Origin: UBA1046 sp050945515
GTDB lineage: Bacteria > Bacillota > Clostridia > Saccharofermentanales > DTU023
Length of the DNA: 64,000 bases
Direction: 5' to 3'
NCBI GenBank assembly: GCA_050945515.1
Contig: JBMNTB010000005.1
Location: 43,928-107,927, forward strand
Shown in pieces: positions 1 through 9,092 of this stretch; position 1 is the first letter of the stretch, and each line of letters starts with the position of its first letter. The notes under the pieces are model-generated. The model saw only the letters and a program-made list of their open reading frames with translations, searched no databases and was not told where the DNA came from. Position numbers and translations under genes: made by a program.

Positions 1-1449
1 GCCGCGGAAACAACCGCTAAGGCCACGGAACCCACATCTGATCCGAATACTATCACTACTGAACCGTCCCCTGAGTCTTTAATTCGCTATGTCAATGTAG
101 ATATGGCAAATATCCGTACAGAACCTAATGCTGATTCAGAGCGAGTGGGCTTCGCTCAGCGTGGCACTGTAATTAGCTTGATCAAAGTGGATGGCGAATG
201 GGCTAAGATCAAGACTGACACCGGTTTGACCGGCTATATGATGACCAATCTGTTCCAGAAACAAAAAATTGCCAAGACTGAAAACAGTATTAATATGGGC
301 GTAGATAATTGGGTCACGGTCAGCTACGGATACTTGCGTGCGGAACCGTCAACTGAGTCCGAAGCTGTTGGTGATGTCCGCCTTAACGATAAAGTGTACC
401 AGATTTCTACCGATGGTATCTGGTCCAAAGTTGAGCTTGCTAATGGGGATAAGGGCTATCTGCGCAACGATCTCTTGACTACAGTTAAGCCGGAAGCTCC
501 GCCACAGGAGGCTGAGCAGCCGACTGCACCTGCTGCGACGGAATATCGTGATACCAATGTCAACGTCTATGTGACGGTTTCTTATGCTAATCTACGAGAG
601 AAAGACAGTACCGACAGTTCAGTTGTGGGATCAGCTGTTCTGGACGAAAAGCTGAAACAGCTCTCCACCAATGGCAGCTGGTCAAAAGTTAAGAAAAGCA
701 ATGGCCAGGTAGCATATATCAGCAATGATATTATTTCTACTACAGCACCCGGTTCAGAAGAGACGCCGACCGAACAGCCGAAAGAAGAGGAAGTCTTTAA
801 AGATATAAATAAAAAGGCCTGGGTGGGTGTTCATACTGCGAATGTCAGACAAGAACCTAATACTGTTTCCTCTATCGTGACTAAATTAGGTTATGGCGAA
901 AGCTTTACCAGGATCAGTAGTAATGGTACGTGGTCATATATTGAAACTGAAGACGGTAAGAAAGGTTATCTGGTTAATTCTCTGATTTCTACTAAAGAGA
1001 TCCAGAAACCGGAAGTTGCAGATGATCCTGAACCGGAAGAACCCGAAACGGATTCCAAAGCTGCCCAGAGGCGTCAGGTTGTAGATAAAGCCATGAGCGC
1101 TTTAGGGGTTAGATATGTATTTGCCGGTGCGAGTATGAACGGTTTTGACTGTTCCGGTCTAACTATGTGGGCTTATGCCTCGATTGGTGTTAAGCTACCT
1201 CACAGTGCTAATTCTCAGGGCAAGTCATATGTGAAATCTATACCGTTTTCGCACAGCGATTATTCCAATCTGCGTTTAGGAGATTTGCTCTTCTTTGGCT
1301 ACTCTAATTCAAAATATAGTCACGTAGGTATATATGTCGGTGATGGTAAGATGATTCACGCACCTAGACCCGGGACGGTGGTCAGAATAGAAGGCTTTGC
1401 CAACCGCAAGTCAAAACCATTACAGAAAGTCGGGCGCATTATCAACTGA
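1..1449 (+). CDS. SH3-repeat NlpC/P60 cell-wall hydrolase, 5' end outside window
   Basis: The reading frame is open from base 1, so the N-terminus (signal peptide expected) lies upstream. A Thr/Pro-rich stretch is followed by four bacterial SH3-like repeats, each starting like YVNVDMANIR, WVTVSYGYLR, YVTVSYANLR or WVGVHTANVR and joined by acidic/Pro linkers. A C-terminal NlpC/P60 domain follows, with the catalytic Cys in FDCSGL, a His in YSHVGIYVGDG and a third polar site near MIHAPRPG. Family knowledge: D,L-endopeptidases that cut peptidoglycan stem peptides, with SH3 repeats anchoring to the wall. An ATG at 103 exists but lies inside the first SH3 repeat, so it is not the start. The next gene is also cell-wall related. 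Confidence 0.9.
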   Translation, partial: AAETTAKATEPTSDPNTITTEPSPESLIRYVNVDMANIRTEPNADSERVGFAQRGTVISLIKVDGEWAKIKTDTGLTGYMMTNLFQKQKIAKTENSINMGVDNWVTVSYGYLRAEPSTESEAVGDVRLNDKVYQISTDGIWSKVELANGDKGYLRNDLLTTVKPEAPPQEAEQPTAPAATEYRDTNVNVYVTVSYANLREKDSTDSSVVGSAVLDEKLKQLSTNGSWSKVKKSNGQVAYISNDIISTTAPGSEETPTEQPKEEEVFKDINKKAWVGVHTANVRQEPNTVSSIVTKLGYGESFTRISSNGTWSYIETEDGKKGYLVNSLISTKEIQKPEVADDPEPEEPETDSKAAQRRQVVDKAMSALGVRYVFAGASMNGFDCSGLTMWAYASIGVKLPHSANSQGKSYVKSIPFSHSDYSNLRLGDLLFFGYSNSKYSHVGIYVGDGKMIHAPRPGTVVRIEGFANRKSKPLQKVGRIIN

Positions 1450-1479
1450 CAGGTTTTACCGACTAATTAATTTGGACTG

Positions 1480-1522
1480 CGGATCCGAGGGCAATCTGTT
1501 AGAATACCTTCGGATTCGTTTT
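1480..1522 (+). terminator. Probable intrinsic terminator after the NlpC/P60 gene
   Basis: Arms 1480-1491 and 1507-1518 pair over about 12 positions with two G:T wobbles, separated by a 15-nt loop and followed by TTTT at 1519-1522. It lies 30 bases after the hydrolase stop and before the VanW gene. The short T-run makes it moderate in strength. Confidence 0.5.
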
Positions 1523-1560
1523 ATCTGAACAGATACAGCTAATGTATACTAGGAATGAGT

Positions 1561-3753
1561 ATGAAGAACACCAATGAACCAAAAAATTCCGGAGTCAGAA
1601 GACCCAGAATTAATCAGAACCTGACAGATCAGGGGGCAAGAGAATATTCGCGCCCGCAGCGTGCCGGTTCAGGCAGCTTTCGGGAGAATTTGAGGACAGA
1701 GCCTGCTGCGGCTAGTGCACATAAGCAGACAAAGTCTAAATCCCATAATACTAGCATTGATGCGAACAAGATTATGCAGAAAAAAACGTTGAGGCCGCCC
1801 AGTATTCCGGTACCGCCTACAACCATTAGGCAGACTCGGTCAACGATATCTGCGGGAGATCGTGCGGCAGTTCCCCCGGCAGGAAATGGTGTTCGTCAAG
1901 TTAATCAGCAGATGCGGGCAAAGGTAACAGCTGCCGACGGTGGACAGCCTGCTGATGCCCCGTTTTTCATGGCGCCGCCCGGACGGACGACTGCCACAAG
2001 ACGAAGTAGTTCCCGATCTCAATCTGCATCAGCCAAGACAACTGCTTCAACTTCAAGGAATCAGGATAAGTTAACCAGAGCCCCGAACAAAAAGAAATTT
2101 AATTCTACATTGCTGATAACTTTGCTAGCTATTGTAATTTTGGTGCCGCTTATTTATTTTGCCGGCAAAGCGGTAGGAATTTTCTCGGGAGTGAACACAG
2201 GTAATGATCAGGAAACCGGCTCCGATACTTTTGCGCCTTCGGTGACAGTTGATCCTACGCTGGTCGACACATCTACGGAAGAATTCCAATTAGCACTGAG
2301 TATGACAGAAAAAGAAATTGTTTATCCGGGAGTTTTCTTAGGAGACGTCAACTTGGCTAATCTGTCTCGTGAAGAGTTGCAGGACAAGCTTAAGCAGCTT
2401 AGTGAAGACTGGTCGCAGAACAACTCAGTTGTTCTGGCGCTGGGAGAAGAAAATAAATATGTCAAGTACAGTGAACTAGGCATAACACTCGCAGTGAACG
2501 AGTTGTTTACTGAGATTTGGTCCTACGGCAGAAAGGCTACTGATGAAAACCCGGATCTGCAGGTTCTGGCGCGCTATGAGGAAATTCTGAATCTGGAGAA
2601 AAATCCGGTTGTGGTTGAGTTTAAATATAAATATAGCGAAACACAGATTGCAGCCAATCTGAAGACACTGTTGGCAGATATAATTCAAACCCCGGTATCG
2701 GCACAAGCCACATCTTTTGACGAATCCAGCTTGCAATTCAAGATAACTCCGGAGGTAGTTGGCAGATCAGTCGACTTTAAAGCTGCTGCGGGGGCAATTA
2801 TTGAACACCTGGATAACAGAGAAGCCGGCAATCGCGTTGAGATAGAAACGAAAGTGGCATATCCGGAAATTACGGCAGTTGATCTGAGCAAGCAGGTTCA
2901 TCTGCTTTCCGAGGCATCAACAAAAATTTATTCCCAACATAAGGGTCGAATGAGCAATTTGCGTGTTGTTGCTGAGAGAATTTCCGGACATGTTATGCAG
3001 CCGGGAGAAGTTTTTTCCTATATGTCCGCCGTAGGTCCGATTACTATCGAAAACGGCTTTGAAAACGCATCTATTTTACTCCAGGGTGAATATGTTGATG
3101 GTATCGGTGGTGGCCTGTGTCAACCTAGTACGACTTTGTTTCAGGCTGCGGCCACAGCCGGTATGACTATTATGGAACGAAGAAATCATGGTCTGGTCGG
3201 TGATTATTTTGAGCCTGGCATGGATGCCATGGTTTCTACAGCCCAGGATCTTAAATTCAGAAATGATTCCAAGCAGCCGGTGGCCATAATCATGACGGTT
3301 ACGAACAAAAAAGTTTCGGTGCGTATCTATGGTAATACCAAGCCCAAGAATGTGACCATCAAATTGTCCGCTGAACAGATTGGCAAGGTGGTTCCTCCGG
3401 GCGCTCCTGTATATATTGAGGACGAGACTTTGAGTCCGGGCCAGACAGTGAGAGTCAATAAGGCGCGAGATGGCACCGGCTGGCAAACTTATCTGGATTT
3501 TTATCAGGATGGTAAATTTGTCAGGAAAGAGAAACTTTGGCGCAGTCGTTATAAGCCCAGGCCAGAGACTTTCAGGGTAGCGAAAGGATGCATTCCTGCC
3601 GGCTTCCCGGGTGCTACCGAGCCGGGAGAGACTACGATAGAGACTACGGAACCAACACCTACTGTAATAGATGCGCCGACAGAAGCGCCCACCGCGCCGG
3701 CACCTACAGAAGGACCGACAGAAACGTCTGCGCCGCCGCCTGAGGGTGGCTAA
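1561..3753 (+). CDS. VanW-family membrane-anchored cell-wall protein
   Basis: About 730 residues. A long basic, low-complexity cytoplasmic N-terminus (residues 1-175) precedes one membrane segment (STLLITLLAIVILVPLIYF). The extracellular part has a YoaR-like peptidoglycan-binding region, then a VanW domain with the typical MQPGEVFSYMSAVGP and GGGLCQPSTTLFQAA segments, a G5-like beta segment and a Thr/Pro/Glu-rich tail. VanW proteins occur in glycopeptide-resistance clusters and are widespread in Clostridia, but their biochemical role is not settled. Start choice: AGGA at 1551-1554 is 6 nt from ATG 1561; ATG 1555 is in frame but directly abuts that site. No other resistance genes are nearby, so this is probably a housekeeping wall protein. 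Confidence 0.85.
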   Translation: MKNTNEPKNSGVRRPRINQNLTDQGAREYSRPQRAGSGSFRENLRTEPAAASAHKQTKSKSHNTSIDANKIMQKKTLRPPSIPVPPTTIRQTRSTISAGDRAAVPPAGNGVRQVNQQMRAKVTAADGGQPADAPFFMAPPGRTTATRRSSSRSQSASAKTTASTSRNQDKLTRAPNKKKFNSTLLITLLAIVILVPLIYFAGKAVGIFSGVNTGNDQETGSDTFAPSVTVDPTLVDTSTEEFQLALSMTEKEIVYPGVFLGDVNLANLSREELQDKLKQLSEDWSQNNSVVLALGEENKYVKYSELGITLAVNELFTEIWSYGRKATDENPDLQVLARYEEILNLEKNPVVVEFKYKYSETQIAANLKTLLADIIQTPVSAQATSFDESSLQFKITPEVVGRSVDFKAAAGAIIEHLDNREAGNRVEIETKVAYPEITAVDLSKQVHLLSEASTKIYSQHKGRMSNLRVVAERISGHVMQPGEVFSYMSAVGPITIENGFENASILLQGEYVDGIGGGLCQPSTTLFQAAATAGMTIMERRNHGLVGDYFEPGMDAMVSTAQDLKFRNDSKQPVAIIMTVTNKKVSVRIYGNTKPKNVTIKLSAEQIGKVVPPGAPVYIEDETLSPGQTVRVNKARDGTGWQTYLDFYQDGKFVRKEKLWRSRYKPRPETFRVAKGCIPAGFPGATEPGETTIETTEPTPTVIDAPTEAPTAPAPTEGPTETSAPPPEGG

Positions 3754-3775
3754 GTCATAATTCCAGAGTTTCCGG

Positions 3776-5911
3776 TCAGCGGTGTAGAGGCGATTGCCTA
3801 AAAATATCCGGGTTAATCACATAGATTTTGCTGTTATTCTGGTTAGGAAATGAGGCGGACAGCGGATAGAGTAGCGCTACCAATTCTTCATCAATGCTGA
3901 TATCAGGATGATCGCGCGCTTCATCATCAATCAGAACAGCATCAATTCTGCTTTGTTCCAGATACTCCTGATAGGCAGCTGCTGTTGTCAAGACCGCCAG
4001 TTGTTCCAGTTCATGGAGACGAGCTTCCGTATCATGTCCGGCCGACCAGGCATAATAGGGATGACCGTACCAGGCTCTGCGTCCGGTCAAAAAGAATTGG
4101 TGATAAGCTGCCGGTGCAGTAAGAAACACGGCATCAGGGGCAGTATTCTGCTCAATCCAGTCCGTCAGTTCACTTCGGAGCGGTATCGAAAGCCTGATCT
4201 GACTGAGATTGTGGAAAACCAGACATTCATATATTCCCGATATTGTTAGAACAAAAATTAGAAGCCAGGTGGCAATTACCAGCAAGATCTTGCTAACACG
4301 CTGTTTTGTCAGAGCAGGCAAATGGAGTAAAAAGCCGGATATAGGAATACTCCAGAGAATGATTGTGATCATGATCAGTTTATGGTTCACTGTGACATCA
4401 GGCGTGAGAGAGAAGAGGAAAGCGAATATTAGGGGGCATGAGCTGAGGATGATCCAGAAGCGCAGCCGTTTTAGCATTAAAAATACGATGATTATTAGCG
4501 GCAGCAGAATTCCGGTCAGCTCTAGCAGATAATGTAAAATGCCCGGCAGGCTTCGGTTTTCGCTGATAAAACCGGGCTGGAAAATCTGACTGGGCAAGGT
4601 GGGATTGTTGCTAAAAATCTGATTCTGCAAGAGGGCAGATGCTGTACCTATCACGGCACCAATCAGCAAATAGAGCCGATTATCTGAGATCATAGCCAGG
4701 CAAAACAACAGCATCAAAGCAGAGAGGAATACTGAACCATGCCAATAAGGCAGCAGGATGAGAAACAATACCAGTATCAACTGCTGCCCGCTTTGTTTGG
4801 GAACTGCGGTCAGCCAATAATCCCTTTTCAACCATCCGGTCAGCCAAGACTTAAGTGCTGAGCTGCTTTCAGTTTGGATGGAACGGATATGGTCGCTCTG
4901 CAAGAGCAGAATAATCATCAATACTGCCAAGGCGGTGGGGAGATGTCTCTGATTGGCATAGACATTGATCGACCAAAGTCCCCAATCTTCTTTCGGAGTA
5001 TCACCTATAAAATGACTGTGACGGAGTAATTTTTCCCAGACTGGTATTTGGTCCTGCAAGGAATCCCTGATGCTGCCGGCCAAGAAAGAGAAAAAGGCCA
5101 GAGAACTACGAAATATTGCCAGGAAAGGGGCGAGCAGTATGGTACCTTGTCTTCCGGTCAAACGCCAGGCCAGCAGACCCAAGAGGATGAGAAAGCTGAC
5201 CAGACCGAACCAGGTCAATAGATTTAAAGCGAGGTAGATCGGCAAGCCTCCGGCGACCAACATCCCTGCCAGGTGGAAAAAGAAAAAATGATAATTTATG
5301 CCGTCAGCGGCAAAATGCGGATAATCCGGTGGAATATTTGCTCCCTGAGCAAAAGCTGAAGTGAGAGCAGTGTGCGGGGATAGGTCCGAAAAAACCGAGG
5401 CGCCTGCCCGAAGATAACCATTAGCTTCATGAAAAGAAGTATGCAACAACCAATATGAAAAGATGGCAGCTGCCAGTGCCAAAATCAGCAAGTATAGGAT
5501 AGGTGCGGCAGCAAGGCTATCTAGCAGACTGTTCCCTGCAGCGAGGTGAGAACGACTTACTATCGGCTTCGAGTTGTAATTAATTTTTTCCTTTTTACTG
5601 TTCCGGATATTCTGCCGCACTTGAACTATTAAATAGCAGATGCTTAACCCCAAGGTCAGCCAACAGGCGATTCTCTCCGGCCCCAGAGGAAACAATCTGT
5701 CTGTACCCAAAGATCTGAACAGCCAAGTTAGCCAGAAACTCAGAGTGGAAAAAAAGATCAGCCCCATCCAGCTTCCCGTCAGAACAACAAAAACAACAAT
5801 TCCTCCGGGTGCTATTTGACGATTTCTATTGAAGACAGGCCTGTTTAGACGGGTGTCAACAAATATTGTCCCGGCAGCGGAAAAACAGACCAGGAGAACA
5901 ATGCCAAACAT
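3776..5911 (-). CDS. Polytopic membrane protein, probable GT-C-type glycosyltransferase
   Basis: 711 residues with about 14 hydrophobic segments. Residues near 190-215 read NIPPDYPHFAADGINYHFFF, which resembles the loop found in large membrane glycosyltransferases and YYY/DUF2298-like proteins. A soluble C-terminal portion has WIEQNTAPDAVFLTAPA and GRRAWYGHPYYAWSAG, the kind of tail seen in lipid-linked sugar transferases. Its ATG shares one base with the stop of the upstream GT2 gene (TAATG), so the two are translationally coupled. Inference: the GT2 partner charges a polyprenyl phosphate with sugar and this protein transfers it outside the membrane. Substrate unknown; family assignment tentative. 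Confidence 0.6.
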   Translation of the reverse strand: MFGIVLLVCFSAAGTIFVDTRLNRPVFNRNRQIAPGGIVVFVVLTGSWMGLIFFSTLSFWLTWLFRSLGTDRLFPLGPERIACWLTLGLSICYLIVQVRQNIRNSKKEKINYNSKPIVSRSHLAAGNSLLDSLAAAPILYLLILALAAAIFSYWLLHTSFHEANGYLRAGASVFSDLSPHTALTSAFAQGANIPPDYPHFAADGINYHFFFFHLAGMLVAGGLPIYLALNLLTWFGLVSFLILLGLLAWRLTGRQGTILLAPFLAIFRSSLAFFSFLAGSIRDSLQDQIPVWEKLLRHSHFIGDTPKEDWGLWSINVYANQRHLPTALAVLMIILLLQSDHIRSIQTESSSALKSWLTGWLKRDYWLTAVPKQSGQQLILVLFLILLPYWHGSVFLSALMLLFCLAMISDNRLYLLIGAVIGTASALLQNQIFSNNPTLPSQIFQPGFISENRSLPGILHYLLELTGILLPLIIIVFLMLKRLRFWIILSSCPLIFAFLFSLTPDVTVNHKLIMITIILWSIPISGFLLHLPALTKQRVSKILLVIATWLLIFVLTISGIYECLVFHNLSQIRLSIPLRSELTDWIEQNTAPDAVFLTAPAAYHQFFLTGRRAWYGHPYYAWSAGHDTEARLHELEQLAVLTTAAAYQEYLEQSRIDAVLIDDEARDHPDISIDEELVALLYPLSASFPNQNNSKIYVINPDIFRQSPLHR

Positions 5912-6879
5912 TAATCTGAGACCACAATACTGCCACTGCAGTGTTGTGGCTCTGCAGGGCGGATCATATTGACCGCTTCAGAGATGATATAACGGGGTCT
6001 GGCCTTGATTTCAGTAAAAATTTTACTGATGTAAATGCCGATCAGACCGAGGCTGATTAAGGTCGAGCTCCCAATTAGAAGCTGGAGCAAAATAACCGTC
6101 GTAAAACCGGAAGCTGCCCGGCCTAAAAAATAATTGACCAGTGTCTGGATGCCGAGAACAAAGAAAATTACAAATAAAATCAGACCGATAAAAGAAATCA
6201 GATACAGTGGTTTTGCTGAAAAACCGGTCATAGCATCCAGTGACAATCTGATTAAATCACGGATCCTCCACTTGCTCTTGCCGCTTGTTCGCTCAGCTAC
6301 CTCAAAACTGAAACTAGTGCGCCTAAAGCCCAGCCACAGAGAGAGGGCCCGGAAGAAAGTGTTTTGCTCGGGCAAGGTGCGCCAGGCATCGACAACACGA
6401 CGATCTAACAGCTTGAAATCTGAGGCATTGGTCAGATCATAACCGGACAGTCTGCGGAAGTTGCCATAGAAAATCCCGGCATTAAGCTTAGACCAGAGGG
6501 ATTCTTTGCCCCTTTTAGCTTTTTTGCCCTCTACCACTTCATAGCCCTGATTCCATAAGGCGAGCATTTCAGGTATATAGGAGGGCGGGTGCTGCAAATC
6601 GCCGTCCATCAGGATAATCGCATCTCCGCCGGCCAGATCAAGACCGGCACAAATAGCAGCTTCCTTGCCGAAGTTGCGGGAAAAATGGAAAACGCGGATT
6701 CTTTGATCGGCAGCAGCAGCTGTAGTCAGCTGCTGCCAGCTACCATCAGTTGAGCCATCGTCAATAGCTATGATTTCCCAACTGCTTCCTGTCCCTTCCA
6801 GAATCGGTATGCACACGTCAAGAGTTTGCTGAATCTGCGTTTCTTCATTGTAGAAAGGAATTATCAAGGACAGCTGCAC
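5911..6879 (-). CDS. GT2 polyprenyl-phosphate glycosyltransferase (GtrB/DPM1-like)
   Basis: 322 residues. The GT-A fold begins at once (LSLIIPFYNEE) with the nucleotide-sugar region IAIDDGSTDGSW, the metal-binding ILMDGDLQHPP and a GKEAAICAGLDLAGGD segment. Two membrane helices close the protein (PLYLISFIGLILFVIFFVLG and VILLQLLIGSSTLISLGLIG), the layout of GtrB/YkcC-type enzymes that load a sugar onto undecaprenyl or dolichyl phosphate. Start decision: GTG at 6879 has GGAGG six bases upstream. The frame extends further upstream, but those residues precede the conserved domain and have no ribosome site. Overlaps the downstream membrane protein gene by one base. Confidence 0.88.
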   Translation of the reverse strand: MQLSLIIPFYNEETQIQQTLDVCIPILEGTGSSWEIIAIDDGSTDGSWQQLTTAAAADQRIRVFHFSRNFGKEAAICAGLDLAGGDAIILMDGDLQHPPSYIPEMLALWNQGYEVVEGKKAKRGKESLWSKLNAGIFYGNFRRLSGYDLTNASDFKLLDRRVVDAWRTLPEQNTFFRALSLWLGFRRTSFSFEVAERTSGKSKWRIRDLIRLSLDAMTGFSAKPLYLISFIGLILFVIFFVLGIQTLVNYFLGRAASGFTTVILLQLLIGSSTLISLGLIGIYISKIFTEIKARPRYIISEAVNMIRPAEPQHCSGSIVVSD

Positions 6880-7048
6880 ACTAAACCTCCGACAGTGCAA
6901 AGATAAATCTATTCTAACACAGCCTAATTGTAAAAACATTGGCGCCGTACTAGAATGAGACTATTAGATATTATATATCTGCTGATAAATTTATATATAT
7001 ATCGATTAAAAATTTTAGACAGCGCTAGCGCTGCAAAGGAGCAAACGG

Positions 7049-8995
7049 ATGTCTTTATTACAGAAAAAATCTCTCTCTGACCTGAAAGTTCAAGGGAAAA
7101 AAGTGATTATGCGGGTGGACTTCAATGTTCCGCTCGACAAGGAGACCGGTGCGATTACTGATGATACCCGCATTAAGGCAGCTCTGCCCTCTATTCAATA
7201 TCTGTTGGAACAAGGTGCCAAACTGATTCTGGTATCACATTTGGGACGACCGAAAGGATTTGACCCGGCCCAGTCCATGGCTCCGGCGGCCAAACGCTTA
7301 GGAGAGCTCCTGGAGCAGGAAGTAATTCTAGCAGCGGATGTCATTGGTGAAGATGCCAAGAGCAAGGCGGCGCTACTAAAAGAGGGCGAAATCCTGATGT
7401 TGGAAAATGTCAGATATCATAAGGAAGAGACTGCCAATGATCGCAGTTTTGCTAAGAAGCTGGCTTCTTTGGCAGAAGTTTATGTCAATGATGCTTTTGG
7501 CACCTCGCATCGTGCCCATGCCTCTACATACGGCCTGGCCAAGTTTTTACCATCTGCCGCCGGCTTTTTAGTCCAGAAGGAACTGGATGTTATGGTTGCT
7601 GCTCTGGCGGCACCTGAGCGTCCGTTCACAGCCATTATCGGCGGAGCAAAAGTATCGGACAAAATAGGAGTGTTGGAAAATTTGTTGGACAAAGTAGATA
7701 ATCTGCTGATTGGTGGCGCGATGGCGTATACTTTCTACGCTGCCCAAGGCTGGGAAACAGGCAATTCTCTTATCGAAGCCGATAAACAGGAAGTGGCTCT
7801 CGGTATTTTGGAGAAGGCGAAAGCTAAGGGTGTAAATTTGCTTCTGCCGCAAGATAATATTGTAGCCGATAAATTTGCTCCCGATGCTGCCCATAAAGTT
7901 GCGCCCGCTGATCAGATTGATCCTAATTGGATGGGTATGGATATCGGGCCGGAAACCATTGCTACATTCTCTGCGGTAATTAAAGATTCTAAGACCGTCG
8001 TTTGGAACGGTCCTATGGGTGTCTTCGAATTCCCGGCCTTTGCCGAAGGGACCAGAAAAATCGCTGCTGCTGTCGCTGAATCGGGTGCAACTTCCATTAT
8101 CGGCGGCGGCGACTCAGCCTCAGCTCTGGAGCAATTGGGCTATGCTGAGAAAGTAACACATATTTCCACCGGAGGCGGTGCCTCGCTTGAATTGCTGGAA
8201 GGTAAAGTGCTGCCCGGACTGGCGGTGCTCTCAAATCGCAACAGCAGACATTTATTGGCAGCCGGCAATTGGAAGATGAATAAAGGTACGCCTGCGGAAT
8301 GTCAGAAGCTGATCGAACAATTACTACCCTTAGTTACAGAAGCTAAGGCGGAAGTGGTACTTGGTGTTCCTTACACTGCTTTGTCTACAGCGCTGGATCT
8401 GGTGTCAGGAACAGCTGTAACGATCGCAGCTCAGAACGGATATGCAGTTGACAGCGGTGCCTATACCGGTGAAATATCTATGAAGATGCTGGCGGATATG
8501 AATGTTTCCTATGTGATTGTTGGCCATTCCGAGCGGCGTGAGTATTTCCAAGAAAGCAATGCTGAGATCAATGCTAAAGTTAAGGCTGCTCTGGATTGGG
8601 GCGTATTCCCGATTATTTGTGTCGGTGAATCATTGGCCCAGCGTGAAAAAAATGAAACTTTCGATTTTATCAGGACTCAAATCCGCGAGTGTTTTGCAGG
8701 TATTGAAGCGAAAGACTTTTTCCGCCTGGTGGTAGCCTACGAGCCGATTTGGGCTATCGGCACCGGCCGTACGGCGACTGATGAACAGGCGCAGGAAGTC
8801 TGTGCTTTCATCCGTCAGGAATTGGCAGATCTATATGATGCGAAGGCGGCAGACGAGATTCGGATTCTCTACGGCGGATCGGTCAATGCAGCAAATGCAG
8901 CCGGACTTTTTGCTCAGGCTGATGTTGATGGCGGTCTGGTGGGCGGTGCTTCGCTCAAAGCTGAAGATTTCTCGCTGATTGCTGCTGTTGAATAG
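7049..8995 (+). CDS. pgk-tpiA: Bifunctional phosphoglycerate kinase-triosephosphate isomerase fusion
   Basis: 648 residues. Residues 1 to about 394 are a complete phosphoglycerate kinase (VIMRVDFNVPLD, LILVSHLGRPKG, GGGDSASALEQLG). After a short linker near 395-400, a full triosephosphate isomerase follows: NWKMNKG (lysine near the start), VGHSERREYF (catalytic His), YEPIWAIGTG (catalytic Glu and loop 6) and YGGSVNAANA. PGK makes ATP from 1,3-bisphosphoglycerate; TPI interconverts DHAP and GAP. Such fusions are known from Thermotoga; here the two parts are in one continuous frame with no slippage site needed. AAAGGAG precedes the ATG. The next gene, gpmI, catalyses the following step. Confidence 0.97.
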   Translation: MSLLQKKSLSDLKVQGKKVIMRVDFNVPLDKETGAITDDTRIKAALPSIQYLLEQGAKLILVSHLGRPKGFDPAQSMAPAAKRLGELLEQEVILAADVIGEDAKSKAALLKEGEILMLENVRYHKEETANDRSFAKKLASLAEVYVNDAFGTSHRAHASTYGLAKFLPSAAGFLVQKELDVMVAALAAPERPFTAIIGGAKVSDKIGVLENLLDKVDNLLIGGAMAYTFYAAQGWETGNSLIEADKQEVALGILEKAKAKGVNLLLPQDNIVADKFAPDAAHKVAPADQIDPNWMGMDIGPETIATFSAVIKDSKTVVWNGPMGVFEFPAFAEGTRKIAAAVAESGATSIIGGGDSASALEQLGYAEKVTHISTGGGASLELLEGKVLPGLAVLSNRNSRHLLAAGNWKMNKGTPAECQKLIEQLLPLVTEAKAEVVLGVPYTALSTALDLVSGTAVTIAAQNGYAVDSGAYTGEISMKMLADMNVSYVIVGHSERREYFQESNAEINAKVKAALDWGVFPIICVGESLAQREKNETFDFIRTQIRECFAGIEAKDFFRLVVAYEPIWAIGTGRTATDEQAQEVCAFIRQELADLYDAKAADEIRILYGGSVNAANAAGLFAQADVDGGLVGGASLKAEDFSLIAAVE

Positions 8996-9092
8996 AAGCT
9001 GAAACGACAAAGCAAGCTAATATTTTCCGGCTTTGACTGCAAGAGCTATGGTCAGAGCTGAGTTTTGGATGAGAGGACATAATATAAAGCAG

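Noticed and set aside
3076..3486. 136-codon minus-strand frame inside the VanW gene and similar shadows inside PFOR, Rnf and ABC genes
   Set aside because: They lie fully inside well-supported genes on the other strand and show no domain, ribosome site or operon logic.
1555..3753. Vancomycin resistance locus because of VanW
   Set aside because: No VanH/A/X/S/R homologs are near; VanW proteins are common wall proteins in Clostridia.
7049..8995. Frameshift-dependent PGK-TPI expression as in Thermotoga
   Set aside because: The frame is continuous through the linker at residues 395-400, with no stop or slippery run needed.
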